Source: Lingula anatina (lineage: Eukaryota > Brachiopoda > Lingulata > Lingulida > Lingulidae). Taken from it: a DNA stretch of 64,000 nt. Position 1 is the first letter of the stretch. The number at the start of each line of letters is the position of its first letter. Below the pieces are notes generated by a model that saw only the letters and a program-made list of their open reading frames with translations, had not been told where the DNA came from and did not search any database. Below, one piece after another: positions 13,401 through 35,826 of this stretch. The position numbers and the translations under genes are program-made. The stretch lies in the NCBI RefSeq assembly GCF_001039355.2, contig NW_019775447.1, positions 642,722 to 706,721 on the forward strand. Reading direction: 5' to 3'.

Positions 13401-16400
13401 TATTTCACATGGCTATTATTACACTCTGAGTTAAGACGAAATAAACTTTTCACCTGTTGATGCCTGTGTTGTCTATCTGAAGGCAAGTATTACAACAGGT
13501 ACATTTCTGCGGCATATTGCTGCTGGACTTAACCTAGTAACACTCTGCTAAACTTGCTTTGAATTAAGTATCTTCTTGCATATATTTTCTTTTTCAATCC
13601 CAGTAAATTTGAAGCTCACCCTACTTCACATTTTAAATCAATATGATATTAGATCTGAAATGTTTAGTCTTAAAGAGTATAATTAGTTTTGAAGCATTAT
13701 TGATAAGTCTGATAATATTTGACAGCAAAAAAATATGTTTTTCATATAGGCATGTGTCTGTACATATCCTGATCACTGTCTTTGTCCTTATTTTTGTTTT
13801 ACTTTTTATTTACTTTGGGCTTTGTTTGATAAAAAGGTAGGTTCCTGTTGAAAATCAACTTGATTGTATTATTTGTACAGAAATTTTTTTTTCATGTACT
13901 TTGGTGAAATTTGCCCCAAAAGTTGGAATGATTGGATTCTTTTTACAAAAGTTTTAGACTTCTTGTGTTTTTGCATGTATTTTGGCATGTTTGCTCCATA
14001 GGTGTTAAACTGTATGTTTGTTTTGAATTAAATTTTCTTTTCAGCTTTGTTTGGTAAAACTGCAGAATCATTTTGAAAAACCACCCTGATTGGATTCTTT
14101 TAACAAAAGTAATTGACTTTTTTTTTAAATTTCAAATGAACAGTTGAACCTGTACACATGGTTACACAACTGTTAACATCTTTTAGACCATTGTATAAAG
14201 ATAGGTTTGAAGCAAAATGTTATTCATATTTGAGTCATGAGATTGATTATGATTATTTATACTAATTCCGGTTGAAACTGGTCTGTTGAAACTGGGCTGT
14301 TTTAACCAACTGAAGAAAAAAGTTAGGAAAAGAACAACATGTATATGCTTTTCAATGCTCAACAGCAGTACAGGATATAGAAAGAAAACAGCAAATTCTG
14401 TCACGCTTGCAACCAGTCACAAGACTCAAGAAAATATGTAACATGGACAAGCGAAGGATTAATGTCACAAGTATGTTTCAAATTAATGTTTGCATACATT
14501 TGACATGAGTGGGATTATGAATAACAAGAATGTTCCATAAAAGGTACAGGCATGTTTTATGGTCAATTTTTCTTTGTAAACAGCATAGTCAGGTCTGGAA
14601 AGAAACTAGATCTATTGTATGGATTTCTCTCTTCACCCATGATACTTCATTTTAACCTTTCATGCACTGTTTTCAGCCCCCCCCCCCCCCTCACTTTCAA
14701 CATACAATGTATAAGTGCATTTCTAATCTCTTGTCATTTTCTGGGTTTTTCTTAGTGGAGTGGCTACCAATTTTTTCTTCACCTCTCATAGTGCCATACC
14801 TGCCAGACATTAGCTGCATCTCTATTTTGGCACCTTATAGTAGCATCTGGGCACACTATTTCATTTATGAACAATTTGCAAGACTTTATGACAAATTGCA
14901 CATTTTGCAGGCTGTACCCAGAGATGGAAGCCAACAAATTTAGAAAAGTCAACCAAATTAAAAATATAGAACTCGAAAATGGTTCATCGATTTGCATTTT
15001 TTAATGGTTTGGGATAGGATACACCTTTACCATTATGGAAAAATTCATGAAGCAGTAATTTCTTTACATGTTTTGAAGCTCAGTCACTGTTAACATGAAG
15101 AAAAATTTACTAGAGTGTGCCTGTTCAGTGGCTGTATATTTGCCAGGTTTGCTGGCTAAATTTTATTATTATTATTCACTTTTATTTTACTTTACAGGCA
15201 TTTTGTTTTCAGCATTAATATGACATTTCATATCACAGGAACTAATGTACAAAAGCACCATAGTTGTTGCAAAACAGTTAATATGTTCAATATAGAGGCT
15301 GATATGACCTTTGGTTTTATAGCACAATGCTCATTGCTCCAGGTAATACAGATTTTATTTTACTGTTGAACAAACACCACAGATGAAGAGCATGTTTGCA
15401 ACTGTAAGTTACATTACAACTAAAAAGAGTTTTTTCTTGCTAACTGGTTATAATTACACATTATAAACAACCTCTGAATAATTATAATTTAATAATTAAT
15501 TAGAACAAATTGTTTTCTTTGTCATTTACTGAAAAAAGTACTCGTCTTTTGCAAAGTTCTTTGCTGTGCTTAACACTAAGTATCATTTTGCTGATGAAAA
15601 AGGCAATTTAATCCTAAGTGAATTGAATTATTGCAAATTCTTTTTTCCATTATCTTCTTCTTCCGCTTTCAGGTAAAGACCGCCTGGCAGCAGTGCACCA
15701 TGTGGTATAGCCTGTTGGCTTTGCTTTGGATTATGTATTTTTCTGTCTTGGTTAGAGTCCACTACTTTCTCATTGACAAGGTAGGAAAGGAAACATCCAT
15801 AGGTTCCAGACCAAGTGCTCCTAAAAAGGAACATGACAGATATCCTTTTCCTTCGAAACCACGCCATACAGACGGCAGAAGGCTTGGTGACGCAAGTTAC
15901 CACAGGAAAGTGGATCACCACAATCGGGAAGGAAAGTGGTAAACGCATTCAGAAAACAACAGAGAATTTTTTCTCTTATTTAATTAGACCAGATGGAGAG
16001 ATTTGTTTGCCTAGTAAAACAGCCCCCTCTGATATCCATGTTTTAGTGATGATCTGTTCTGCTGCCAGAAACTTTGCAGCCAGGGATGCCATCCGTAAAA
16101 CATGGCTGTCTGAACATGCTTTGAGACCAAACCATACAAGTATTCATAAAGTATTCATTATTGGAAATGCCTACAATAAGTCTCTACATGGACTGTTGCA
16201 GATAGAGAGCACAAAGCATAGGGATATTGTGCAGGGAAATTTTCTAGATACATACAACAATTTAACCCTTAAATCCATATTTGCCTTGCAGTGGGCTTCA
16301 CAATATTGCAACCAGGCTGACTTCATTATTAAAGGAGATGACGATGCGTACATCAACATCAATAACTTGGTCAGATATGCTGTAGATAAACATCTGAAGA

Positions 16401-19400
16401 ACACTTTTCTGGGATATTGTTTAACAGGAATAAGACCTGAACGTAATCCAGTTTCAAAATGGTATGTTCCTAGAAGTATATTTCCCGGAAATTCATATCC
16501 TCCATTTGTAGCAGGTTGGGCTTACGTGATGCCTGGCCATCTTCTCATTCCTCTGTACAACGCCACTCGAACATTGCCATTTCTGCATTTGGAGGACATC
16601 TTTATCACAGGGTTATGTGGGGGAAAGCTGGGTGCAAGGCACAGAGGGCACCCTGGTTTTCAGGCAAGACTGAACATGTCTGATACTCATATGCTAAAGT
16701 CATTTTTTGCCGTTCATTTTGTTACCGTAGAGGATCACTATAGATTTTGGGAGGCAATCAAGAAACTGGAGCCAACCATTTAAACTTTGTTAATGTGCCA
16801 GGGTTGTCTAACTTCGTAACTGTAGATTTCCTTGAATGCCATGCATTGCTATGATTTCTTCGAGAAGCATCAATATATTTTGAAGGTCAACCCAAACTAA
16901 CTTTGGTTCTCATGGCAACATTGTCGTCATTTACGGCGTGACAAGACGCTTCTCAAAATATCACAGCAATTATTGTCTCTCATACCCACGTTGGGCGGTT
17001 ATGGGAGATGAACAATTGTAGAACCAGCTCTCAGATGGCGTTTATGTTGGCTCGAAGCGCTATTATCAAACGCTAAGATAACAATCGAGAGAGAAAATTT
17101 CGGGATAATTGTTTTGATGTGATGCAGATATAGAAATAAACTGCCGTTCAAAAAAACAAATTGCAGGCATTAAATAAGAAGCTGACGATCTGTTGGCAAT
17201 GACCGTCAATAACAGTTCTTGTTTGAATTTGTTCACGGTAAAGCAAGCGGAGACTAAGGTGTTCAGACTTGGTTAATCAACTGCAAAGATATATACTTGA
17301 TATACAAAGATAGATGAAATACTAACGATGAAGCGGCATATAAAAACAAGGAAACAAATAAACACATTTTGTTTGAAGTGCTGTTTGTTTAAGATTTCTT
17401 TGGTAATCGAATTTATGTCAAAACATTTCCTTACTTTATCCGTGAATTTTTATAAGATTTTGAAATAAGCGCACCAGTTACTTGTGTACGTTTTTACATT
17501 ACATTTACACGGGCGCCGTGCGATGAAATTTTCCTTACGATTTTTTTTTAATCGTAAGGAGCTACGGGCTACGCCGAGTATGTCTACATTACATGGCCTA
17601 AAATCCGTACGATTACGTGTGTTTTCGCACGGCCACCGTCTACCCCCGCTCAGACGACGCACGAAAAGGGTATTACGGGCAGTATGCCTATACGTGCACC
17701 ATACGGGTATGCATTTCAAATGTAATCTAGGCTTAACTGATCTGTTTTTTGTCTTTAATTTTGAACTAATAGTTTCGTGACGGCGGTATCATATGCATCT
17801 TGATCTAGATCAAAAACCGTTCAACACTAGCGACTGCCACATAAAAGTATCGCACTTACAAAGCTCGTGCGGCTGCACGTGCAGGGTTGGCAAAGCCCAA
17901 GACTGATGTGCGAATTGGAGGTTCTACGCACTGAGATCAACAAGGGAAGATTGCAGTTTAACTTGTGTGGCTCAAAATGTTTAAATTAACCAATCTACGT
18001 TGAGTCAAACTAATCATTTGCCAATCAGAAAACGGACTAATGTTCACCCCCCCAAAAAAAGCCAAAAACTTTGTGGTTTTGTACTCACGTGTTGATTACA
18101 GGCGTTTCATATCCTGAAAGGAGAAAGTAAAAGAATTATGAGTTTGGTGAAAATAAGGACAATTTGGTTATTGTTGGAATGATCCTTGTTTAAATGGTTT
18201 AAAAGACAGTTAGGCCTACCTCTTCCACGTAATTTCTGTTCATGGCGTACCTTGCACTTCACCAACGGTCTTACCTGATCTATACCTTTAGATAGAACTC
18301 GTATATCCCAGCAGGAAGACAGTTAGGTAAATATATTATAACTGAAGTGGTAGCCAGCCCTTTCGTTTTCCAAAATACTACTTTCTGACGTGGATATATC
18401 TTTTTTTCTGTCGGCAGCCCTCGTTTGCCTTTTTCTTTTTCACTCTGTCCACTTTTGTGTATAAGTTGAAAGGAACACCCGTTGTGTTTTAAAACTCTGC
18501 AACCGTTTTGACCCAAAAAAGATCGTCGTTTGAGTTAATTGCAGTGATAATTCATCTATCAAATCATCGATGCCCAGGCTCGTCACTGCGCTACGCGCCG
18601 TACTAACAGCTGATTCCTCATATACATTGTAGTTAAAGGGGGGCGATGCAGTTACCTGGAGGATTCCGAGGAATCTTAACAAGAACCCTCTTCACAGACG
18701 CTCACCTGCTTTCTTAGTTTTGTTTCTGATGCGTCTAAGGAATCGTGCCTTCGATCAGAATTTTGTAGAAAAAGCATTAATTTTCTAATTCTCTTTCATT
18801 CCGGAACGGGCTTGTGTCTTTTTACGTTTCTCCCATTGACTGCACATGCTCTTTTTATATTTGATTAATATCTACAAAGTAATATGATGGGATTTATTTG
18901 TAGCCCAATTATGTTCTCATTCTATTCATTCATCAACGCTCGGAAAAACGAAATCGATGTTCCGCATGCAGGTTGTCGCATGCCCATTACTGAGAGTGTA
19001 TCTGCCGGCTGTGTGCCGTGGAATTCACACTCAGATGCACAGACATGCCAGCTGTTTCAACAAAAAAAACGTCTTTCTTTTTAGAACGCATACAAATACT
19101 GGCAAGGTTAGAGCGTTTGCATCCAATTTTACCTACTGGTGGTGTTACGTAAACCGGTTATAGTTCGCCAGATTTCATAGTGTCTTAGCTTTTCTCTACC
19201 GAGGAAAGAAATAGATATCGTAAATCGCCGCCTTGTCAACTCTCATGAACTTATGACAAAGCCAGCTAAGAGCCTTCCCTTCTCGTACTCATTTACATGG
19301 GACTCTATCATAATATTGCACGGGAAATCGTACTTGTATTTACTAAAGAAATGCTGAATGTATCCGCTACATCGCATTATGTGATAATTCGCCTATAGTT

Positions 19401-19573
19401 CTTAATTACAATGGTATGGTCGATACCGGCTAATCAACCGGGTTCTGTTCACATACTGGCCGCCTTATATATTGATGCTAGACTAGTGTAACGCTGTCCA
19501 AAGTCAACCACACAAGGAAATCGTATATATACGCACCTGAATCCAGCTCCCCGTTCTCGCCTCCAGAGGCCAT
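4207..19573 (-). CDS. Predicted four-exon gene for an unrecognised 152-residue hydrophilic protein
   Basis: The gene is assembled here from splice signals; I do not recognise the product. Exons in transcript order are 19573-19537, 18113-18089, 11130-10957 and 4429-4207. They total 459 nt, that is 152 codons plus TAA, with junction phases 1, 2 and 2 all matching. The predicted protein starts MASGGENGELDSGYETPVIN and has no signal peptide or membrane segment. A Q-run (LLQQQQ) lies near residues 63-68, and the last third is rich in Pro, Ser and Arg with a PPSPCPSNRSS stretch. It looks largely disordered, so it may be an adaptor or regulatory protein, which is a guess. The ATG sits in a good context (GCAATGG) in CpG-rich DNA, and a polyadenylation signal follows the stop. 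Intron 2 (about 7 kb) contains the plus-strand glycosyltransferase. Additional phase-compatible exons could have been missed. Confidence 0.55.
7487..7505. mobile_element. Lone TIR-like terminus of a DNA element
   Basis: GGCCTAAATCCGCCACTG here matches the right terminus of the element at 8094-8272 apart from one change (CCACTG versus CCCCTG). Reversed it reads CAGTGGCGGATTTAGGCC, a common terminus shape for hAT-like elements. I could not find the other end, so the element is truncated or starts further left than I recognise. Confidence 0.4.
8094..8272. mobile_element. 179-bp MITE, hAT-like termini
   Basis: It begins CAGGGGCGGATCCAG and ends CTAAATCCGCCCCTG, so the termini form an imperfect inverted repeat of about 15 bp. 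The 5-bp sequence TTACT flanks both sides (8089-8093 and 8273-8277). A GACCGTCTTCCG motif occurs two to three times inside. There is no transposase, so it is non-autonomous. The termini suggest hAT, but hAT target duplications are normally 8 bp, which leaves the family uncertain. Confidence 0.65.
9438..9459. repeat. Short perfect hairpin
   Basis: ACGGGTGT at 9438-9445 pairs with ACACCCGT at 9452-9459 across a 6-nt loop. It has no neighbouring gene end and no T-run, so its role is unknown. Confidence 0.5.
10957..11130 (-). CDS. Exon 3 of the minus-strand gene
   Basis: The exon is 174 nt and symmetric: it enters needing one base and leaves with two (phase 2-2). It opens V-S-F-G-G-S-S-T and closes G-K-D-G-D-I-F-(R). 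The acceptor GTTGTGTAG is modest; the donor TTTAG/GTAATA is acceptable. The frame stays open through a CAG run encoding QQQQ. Family unrecognised. Confidence 0.5.
11131..15672. other. Left part of intron 2 of the minus-strand gene; no gene seen
   Basis: This is CpG-poor, AT-rich sequence with T-runs (for example 11706-11723) and a C-run near 14677. A plus-strand 5' UTR exon of the glycosyltransferase is expected somewhere here, because 15671-15672 looks like an acceptor, but I cannot place it. Confidence 0.4.
15673..15780 (+). CDS. Anchor-encoding exon of the GT31 gene (coding from 15700)
   Basis: A strong acceptor (pyrimidine-rich tract, then TTTCAG) precedes 15673, giving 27 nt of 5' UTR before ATG 15700. 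The 27 codons to 15780 encode the cytoplasmic tip and signal anchor, ending L-I-D-K. The following GTAGGA can act as a donor. The same frame otherwise runs on to a TGG-TAA at 15937-15942. Confidence 0.55.
15700..16783 (+). CDS. Beta-1,3-galactosyltransferase-like glycosyltransferase (GT31)
   Basis: Type II Golgi glycosyltransferase of family GT31, expected to add beta-1,3-linked galactose (or GlcNAc) to glycans from a UDP-sugar. ATG 15700 opens a short N-terminus and a membrane anchor (SLLALLWIMYFSVLV). The catalytic part, in another frame, shows RDAIRKTW, the metal-binding GDDDAY (16334-16351), FVAGWAYVMPG and LEDIFITG, which are the ordered GT31 blocks. At least five N-glycosylation sequons are present (NHT, NKS, NLT, NAT, NMS). 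Joining 15780 to 15872 removes a 91-nt GT...AG segment in phase and gives about 330 residues, a normal size. Otherwise there is a frameshift, or a start at ATG 15833 with no anchor. The exact acceptor specificity cannot be told. The gene lies inside an intron of the opposite-strand gene. Confidence 0.85.
15872..16783 (+). CDS. Catalytic exon of the GT31 gene
   Basis: Starting after CATACAG at 15865-15871, the frame T-A-E-G-L-V-T-Q runs 303 codons to TAA at 16781-16783 and contains all recognisable GT31 motifs. It stays open upstream to 15803 with an ATG at 15833. That is why a frameshift or an internal start cannot be excluded. Confidence 0.6.
   Translation, partial: TAEGLVTQVTTGKWITTIGKESGKRIQKTTENFFSYLIRPDGEICLPSKTAPSDIHVLVMICSAARNFAARDAIRKTWLSEHALRPNHTSIHKVFIIGNAYNKSLHGLLQIESTKHRDIVQGNFLDTYNNLTLKSIFALQWASQYCNQADFIIKGDDDAYININNLVRYAVDKHLKNTFLGYCLTGIRPERNPVSKWYVPRSIFPGNSYPPFVAGWAYVMPGHLLIPLYNATRTLPFLHLEDIFITGLCGGKLGARHRGHPGFQARLNMSDTHMLKSFFAVHFVTVEDHYRFWEAIKKLEPTI
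17135..17140 (+). terminator. Candidate polyadenylation signal of the GT31 gene
   Basis: AATAAA lies about 350 nt after the stop codon at 16783. It is the first canonical hexamer I noticed on the plus strand after the gene. Confidence 0.4.
17499..17726. mobile_element. CpG-dense block with short terminal inverted repeats, possible MITE
   Basis: ATTACATTT at 17499-17507 and AAATGTAAT at 17718-17726 form a 9-bp inverted pair bounding 228 bp. Inside, an 11-bp perfect stem (17532-17542 with 17550-17560) encloses a T-loop. The block is far richer in CpG than its flanks and open on both strands, which produces two spurious ORFs. No target-site duplication is obvious, so the call is tentative. Confidence 0.35.
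18089..18113 (-). CDS. 25-nt microexon (exon 2) of the minus-strand gene
   Basis: On the minus strand a strong acceptor (CTTTCTCCTTTCAG) and a strong donor (GTGAGT) bracket 25 nt. Joined to the lone G of exon 1 it reads G-Y-E-T-P-V-I-N plus AC, which exon 3's first G completes to Thr. Of its three frames only one is free of stops, and that is the one demanded by exon 1. Skipping it would put exons 1 and 3 out of frame. Confidence 0.5.
18114..19536 (-). other. Intron 1 of the minus-strand gene
   Basis: The interval is CpG-rich. It contains several other good minus-strand donors (CAG/GTAAGA with G at 18277, CAG/GTAACT near 18656, CAG/GTGAGC near 18705). These may mark alternative 5' exons. No open reading frame through them is convincing. 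Confidence 0.35.
19537..19573 (-). CDS. Exon 1 (coding part) of the minus-strand gene
   Basis: GCAATGG gives a favourable start context, followed by 12 codons (M-A-S-G-G-E-N-G-E-L-D-S) and one extra base before the donor GTGCGT. The surrounding DNA is CpG-rich, as expected for an unmethylated 5' end. A TATATATA near 19708-19716 lies about 140 bp upstream of the ATG, but its role is unproven. Confidence 0.5.
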
Positions 19574-20610
19574 TGCGATCGCAAACCAAATTTTTCAGCG
19601 GTCGACCAAAATATCCTTTCCTTAAGAGGCAATAGGTGATATGTATGCCCACAACCCGCCCAAGGTACCTATCATCTATAGCACGCCGCCATGTTTATTT
19701 GGTCTGCATATATATATCTATGTATATGCTTTCCCGGAAACCCCTAGAAATAAATGACGAGAGCGGCATGGATGTCAATTCTGGGTTATGAAGATTTCCG
19801 CGCTCGTCTCTGACTACCGCCTGCTCAGTGGCGTGGTATGGGAATGAATACACTATTCAAGACTGCTGCTGAGAAATCGATGAAAATTATCAATCGAGGT
19901 CATTTCGATTGGTTGTGATAGTGACACGCAGGTAAAATGACAGCTGAGATCATATGACGCATTACTGTGTACTTGATATGACATTGAGCTGTGGATGACT
20001 TCGACTTAATACATGTACCGGTACATACATGTAACGCGAAGAACGGGGGACCATTAATCTGAATATGGTGAAACCAAGCCCATAATAAATTCTGTTGCCC
20101 ATTTTTTTCCATACTTGTAAATTATAGTATTAACAATGCGGTTAAGTGAGAAATCGGACGTTTAGTGAATTAATCTGGGCTCCTCTTTTTTATTTTATTT
20201 TTTATGACAGTTTGTTCCTAGACAACCTATTGATTTTAACATAATTAATACGACAATATGCGCGCATCTGTTCGATATCAAGCTGTTTATGCGCACTCTG
20301 TGTGTACTTAAAAGAAAATTAATTTCGTGGAACTTGCATATCCTCGACGAATCAGTCAAGTGATCAAAATCCTTCGATGAAAAGTCGAAACATCGTGCCT
20401 TACAGTTAAAAGTTTAGTGTCTTTGCTTTTAACCGCCATATATTTCACTTGACTAAATAATTGGCCTGCGTAATATTTTAACCGTAGTTAGGGGAGGGGT
20501 TTGTTGAGTTTAACCTTGATATTTTTTACAACGGTATCGGCTTCTACTTACGCACGTTTCGTATGTGTTGCCAAACACTACCTCGGTAACACTGCGTCAG
20601 AATAGACAAC

Positions 20611-20632
20611 TCTCTCTCTCTCTCTCTCTCTC
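20611..20632. repeat. (TC)n microsatellite
   Basis: Eleven perfect TC units. Confidence 0.95.
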
Positions 20633-21408
20633 CTAAACGTATATTTTAGTAATTAATTAATTAAATGTGGAAATTTATTGGGTGGAAAGGAAACGCACCG
20701 AACCTCAAATTGCAATTTTTTGAAAATAACTCCATTCTCCCACATTTCATTTAATAAAGAAGGATGGCCGTATTGCGGGTGTTGTATTGTTTTACGTGAA
20801 GGTTAATTTATACGCCATAATTTGTTGCGTTATCTTGTAACCTGTAAATGTACATTAAATTCTATCCTACATGTATATAACATGTTTTGATTTGTTGAAC
20901 ATAAATATCTTTACAGAAGGTTATATCTTTTCGACTCAATCCACATGACTTCAGTTTTCAGTGAGTTTTAGAAAGATTAATATGCAAACCATAGTACTTC
21001 GAGGCATACAGGATATATGTACGGTATTTTATTTGACAACTCACAAGTTGTACTTTTTAAAAAACATTTTTTCAATATAATGCATCATAAATACGGGGCA
21101 TTACTAAGCACTCGACCACACTCTCTCACATGTAGGCCTACGAACACATTTGATTTATTATATGTTCGCTTACTATTTAGGTTATTATATAGACTTATGG
21201 AATGTACTGACAACGTGACTTCGTATGCCTGTTTTCTATCAAATATCGGAAATCATATCCTTCAAAGTTGGTTTCTCCTGTGAACACTTCTTCAAGTAAA
21301 TGTAAAATTTTGTTGCAATAGAAGAATTGGGAGAGACTCCAGGAACTAACTATGCAATCACTCACTTGAGTATAAGGTAAAACAGTATTGTTCTGCCAAT
21401 GCAACTAG

Positions 21409-21472
21409 TGCTTTTGGGCAACGTCACAGCTACATGCGTGTGCTTTTGGGCAACGTCACAGCTACATGCGTG
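21409..21472. repeat. 32-bp unit, two perfect tandem copies
   Basis: Units 21409-21440 and 21441-21472 are identical, followed by four more matching bases. It adjoins the following tetranucleotide tract. Confidence 0.9.
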
Positions 21473-21480
21473 TGCTGTAT

Positions 21481-21482
21481 TT

Positions 21483-21513
<31 letters not shown>

Positions 21514-21540
21514 TTTGTTTGTTTGTTTGTTTGTTTGTTT
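21481..21540. repeat. (ATTT)n followed by (GTTT)n microsatellite
   Basis: About nine TTTA units pass into about seven TTTG units. The 'LFIYLFIYLF' ORF over it is a repeat artefact. Confidence 0.95.
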
Positions 21541-22538
21541 TACAGCTCAGTTACAAGGCAAACAAAATAGTATCTGCTTTCCGGTATTTGAAAAGCGGTG
21601 AATTTATTGTGAAGAATATTATGGTTAATTGAAACCAGTCATGACAGCCGTATTGAGTCTTTCGTGATTGTAAATGGAAGATCTAAAACCTTAAGACACT
21701 CATTTAGGATTCCTTCAATTCTTTCATTTTTAATATCGGATACATCCACTACTTTCCTCGAAATTTTACAACAAATTTCGAGCCCTTTAAACAATCAGAT
21801 AGTATCAAAATATGGTCTGTTTGTAAGAGCTCGGGTATTCATTTTTTCAGGGATATCACCTAGACAGCGATGACATGACATCGTCTCTTGTGTGCACGTT
21901 TTCCGTTTATAATATACATCGTATTTTACTTCATATCCATAAAGTTGGGAAATGTGATTCAAACACATATAAAAATTATCAGGAAAGAGTATACTTAACC
22001 TCACAGGGTTGGGAAAGCACGCTGCGATCCTGAATCGGCGGTTAAACAGCGATAACATGAGTTACACGTCGAAAAGTGGGCCCCTGGTATAGCTAGTTTA
22101 ATTAGTCTCATTTAATATTCATGTGACCGAGTCATTATGTCATCAGTGGAAATCTCCACTTTTTACGTCCCTGGGCCGAATCTGAATGGGAAAACGAAAC
22201 TACACGCTAGCTATGGTTTCGTTGTCTTGCGAGTCTGGATGAAACGAAACAGGATTGAGTCATAACATCTGTGATTACACGCTCAGATGACAGGATTTCC
22301 TTACACATTGCTGTTTTATGAAAAGCAGGTGTATTTCATGTATTTAAATCCCGAAATGCGCAATTAAACGGAGTAAATCACGGCTCCTCGGTTTAATTGC
22401 AAGTCCCCTGCAAGGACGGCGCGTGTGGAGGCGGGGAAACCATCAGCGGATTAGTCGGCTCTTCTTTCATTTTGGGTTCGCCATATTTGATCCGTGGATT
22501 ATAAGACCCTCGGATCTTCTATTCTGAATGGACTCTTA

Positions 22539-22764
22539 CACCCCATTTCCATAGATTTTTAGATCGATCTATCCCTGTGGGGAGTCTCACTAGATTACTG
22601 TCAGCTTGGCCGGCCTAAGCGTCTGTCCCGCCTACTAAAAGCTGTAAGGGGGTAATTAACTATGGTGCCCGCTCGGCTGACTGCAATTTAGCGTGAACCC
22701 CCAGGGAGTTAGGTCGATCTAAAACTTAATCTTTAGATCGATCTAAATCTCTGGGAAAGCACCC
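22539..22764 (+). mobile_element. 226-bp MITE with TTA target-site duplication, copy 1
   Basis: TTA flanks both ends (22536-22538 and 22765-22767). The ends are imperfect inverted repeats, CACCCCATTTCCATAGATTT against GGGTGCTTTCCCAGAGATTT in reverse, each followed by an AGATCGATCT palindrome. The 3-bp TTA duplication and G-rich TIRs fit PIF/Harbinger MITEs. A copy of exactly the same length in reverse orientation lies at 26022-26247. Confidence 0.8.
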
Positions 22765-23571
22765 TTAGTGATACTGTTATCCTTTGCCAAAAACTCCTTA
22801 TTCACCGCCTTATATGCATTCTTTTGGATAACATATTAATTTTCAGTAACATTTGCACTCGTCATCTTACGGGTGACGTCATGATTTCAGTTTTGGGGTA
22901 AAATTTGAAAAATAGGTTTCTCAAATTTCTCCTTTAGGCCTACCTGAGCACCAACGAACACTGTTTTAACGCCAATTTAATGACACCATTTAGCACCCAG
23001 CGATTTTTCTTAAAATCCTTAATTAGTTCAGATTTTATCGTTGATTAAACAAAATAATGTCTTTGTTTGATGAAAATCTGTAATTGGGGGCTCACAACTC
23101 CATAACAAAAACATTTAAACCAAAATGAGGGCATGGGATTGTAGCCCAATGTCTTATAGTCAACTATGCCAATTTTTGGGATAAAATCTTGCACAGGGAT
23201 GAAATTACTCTTCATACAGATTGCTTTCTTACCTCAAAATAGAAAGGTATTAAAATGACAATAAAAGCTTCGAGTTGCCTATACATTGCAACGAGAAATA
23301 TAAACGTCGATATATTTTTTGAAGGGATTTTTATTGTTTTAAATCAGCACAAAGATAGACGCATTATTGAATAATTAGATGCAGGAAAAACCTCATTTTC
23401 GGTATATGGATAATAATAAAAGTTAACAATACCCTTAAAGACCGTGAAGGTATCCTTTTACTTGCAAGTGGGCCTATCATTCATATATATATTTTTTTTT
23501 TTTGGACACGTGCGTAGATAAGGGATCAATGTTCTCTTCGAGGAGATCGTCAATGATAAGTAGGTATTGTG

Positions 23572-23572
<1 letters not shown>

Positions 23573-23619
<47 letters not shown>

Positions 23620-23625
23620 TTTGTT
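23573..23625. repeat. (ATTT)n microsatellite
   Basis: About thirteen TTTA units, upstream of the bestrophin start. The ORF crossing it is not a gene. Confidence 0.95.
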
Positions 23626-24044
23626 TCTAATGACAGGTTCGCACTTTATGACTGTAATAAACTGAAGTGCGCCAGAGAGAAAAATCGTGCAAGAAAAATC
23701 GTACAGCGCATTCACGCACCTGCGATTTGTGGCTATGAATTTCGCTCGGACAAGGAGAAATTTAAACTGGAAGGTAAACTGTAGAAAAGTAAATTAAATT
23801 TCATTGTTTATTGAAGGAGCACTAACGTTAAAATGATTGGCAAATTTGTTTGGTGCATCGCCCTTCGTCCTGTTCGCAGTAGTGGCGTGGTTTGTCTTGG
23901 TGGTATGATCGGTTGACAGTAGTTAACACTTTTCACACAGAAGATGATAGGTGCTGTCCAAATGCAGTTTTGCATACAGATTTGGATGCATACTTTTGAT
24001 GAATTGGTTTGATTGAGGTGTTTCACACGTGTTAATTCGGCAGT

Positions 24045-35826
<11,782 letters not shown>

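Larger units (their letters stand above)
16784..18088. other. 3' UTR of the GT31 gene and intron 2 of the minus-strand gene
   Basis: CpG becomes abundant within about 100 bp of the stop codon. A likely polyadenylation signal, AATAAA, is at 17135-17140. A CpG-dense symmetric block occupies 17499-17726. I see no further coding exon. Confidence 0.45.
19574..24044. other. Intergenic region between divergent 5' ends
   Basis: This separates the minus-strand gene's start from the bestrophin start codon, so the two promoters point away from each other about 4.5 kb apart. It keeps normal CpG content and contains (TC)n, (ATTT)n/(TTTG)n and a second (ATTT)n tract, a 32-bp tandem duplication and a 226-bp MITE. 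I see no supported gene. Confidence 0.5.

Noticed and set aside
14779-14997. Minus-strand ORF containing S-G-Y-S-L-Q-N-V-Q-F
   Set aside because: No convincing acceptor/donor pair or family similarity. It falls in a large intron.
17450-17780. Opposed 89- and 98-residue ORFs
   Set aside because: Both lie over the CpG-rich palindromic block and have arginine-rich, low-information translations expected from its composition.
18277-18720. Several strong minus-strand donor-like sites
   Set aside because: As coding exons they carry stops in the needed frames. They could be alternative 5' UTR exons, which sequence alone cannot decide.
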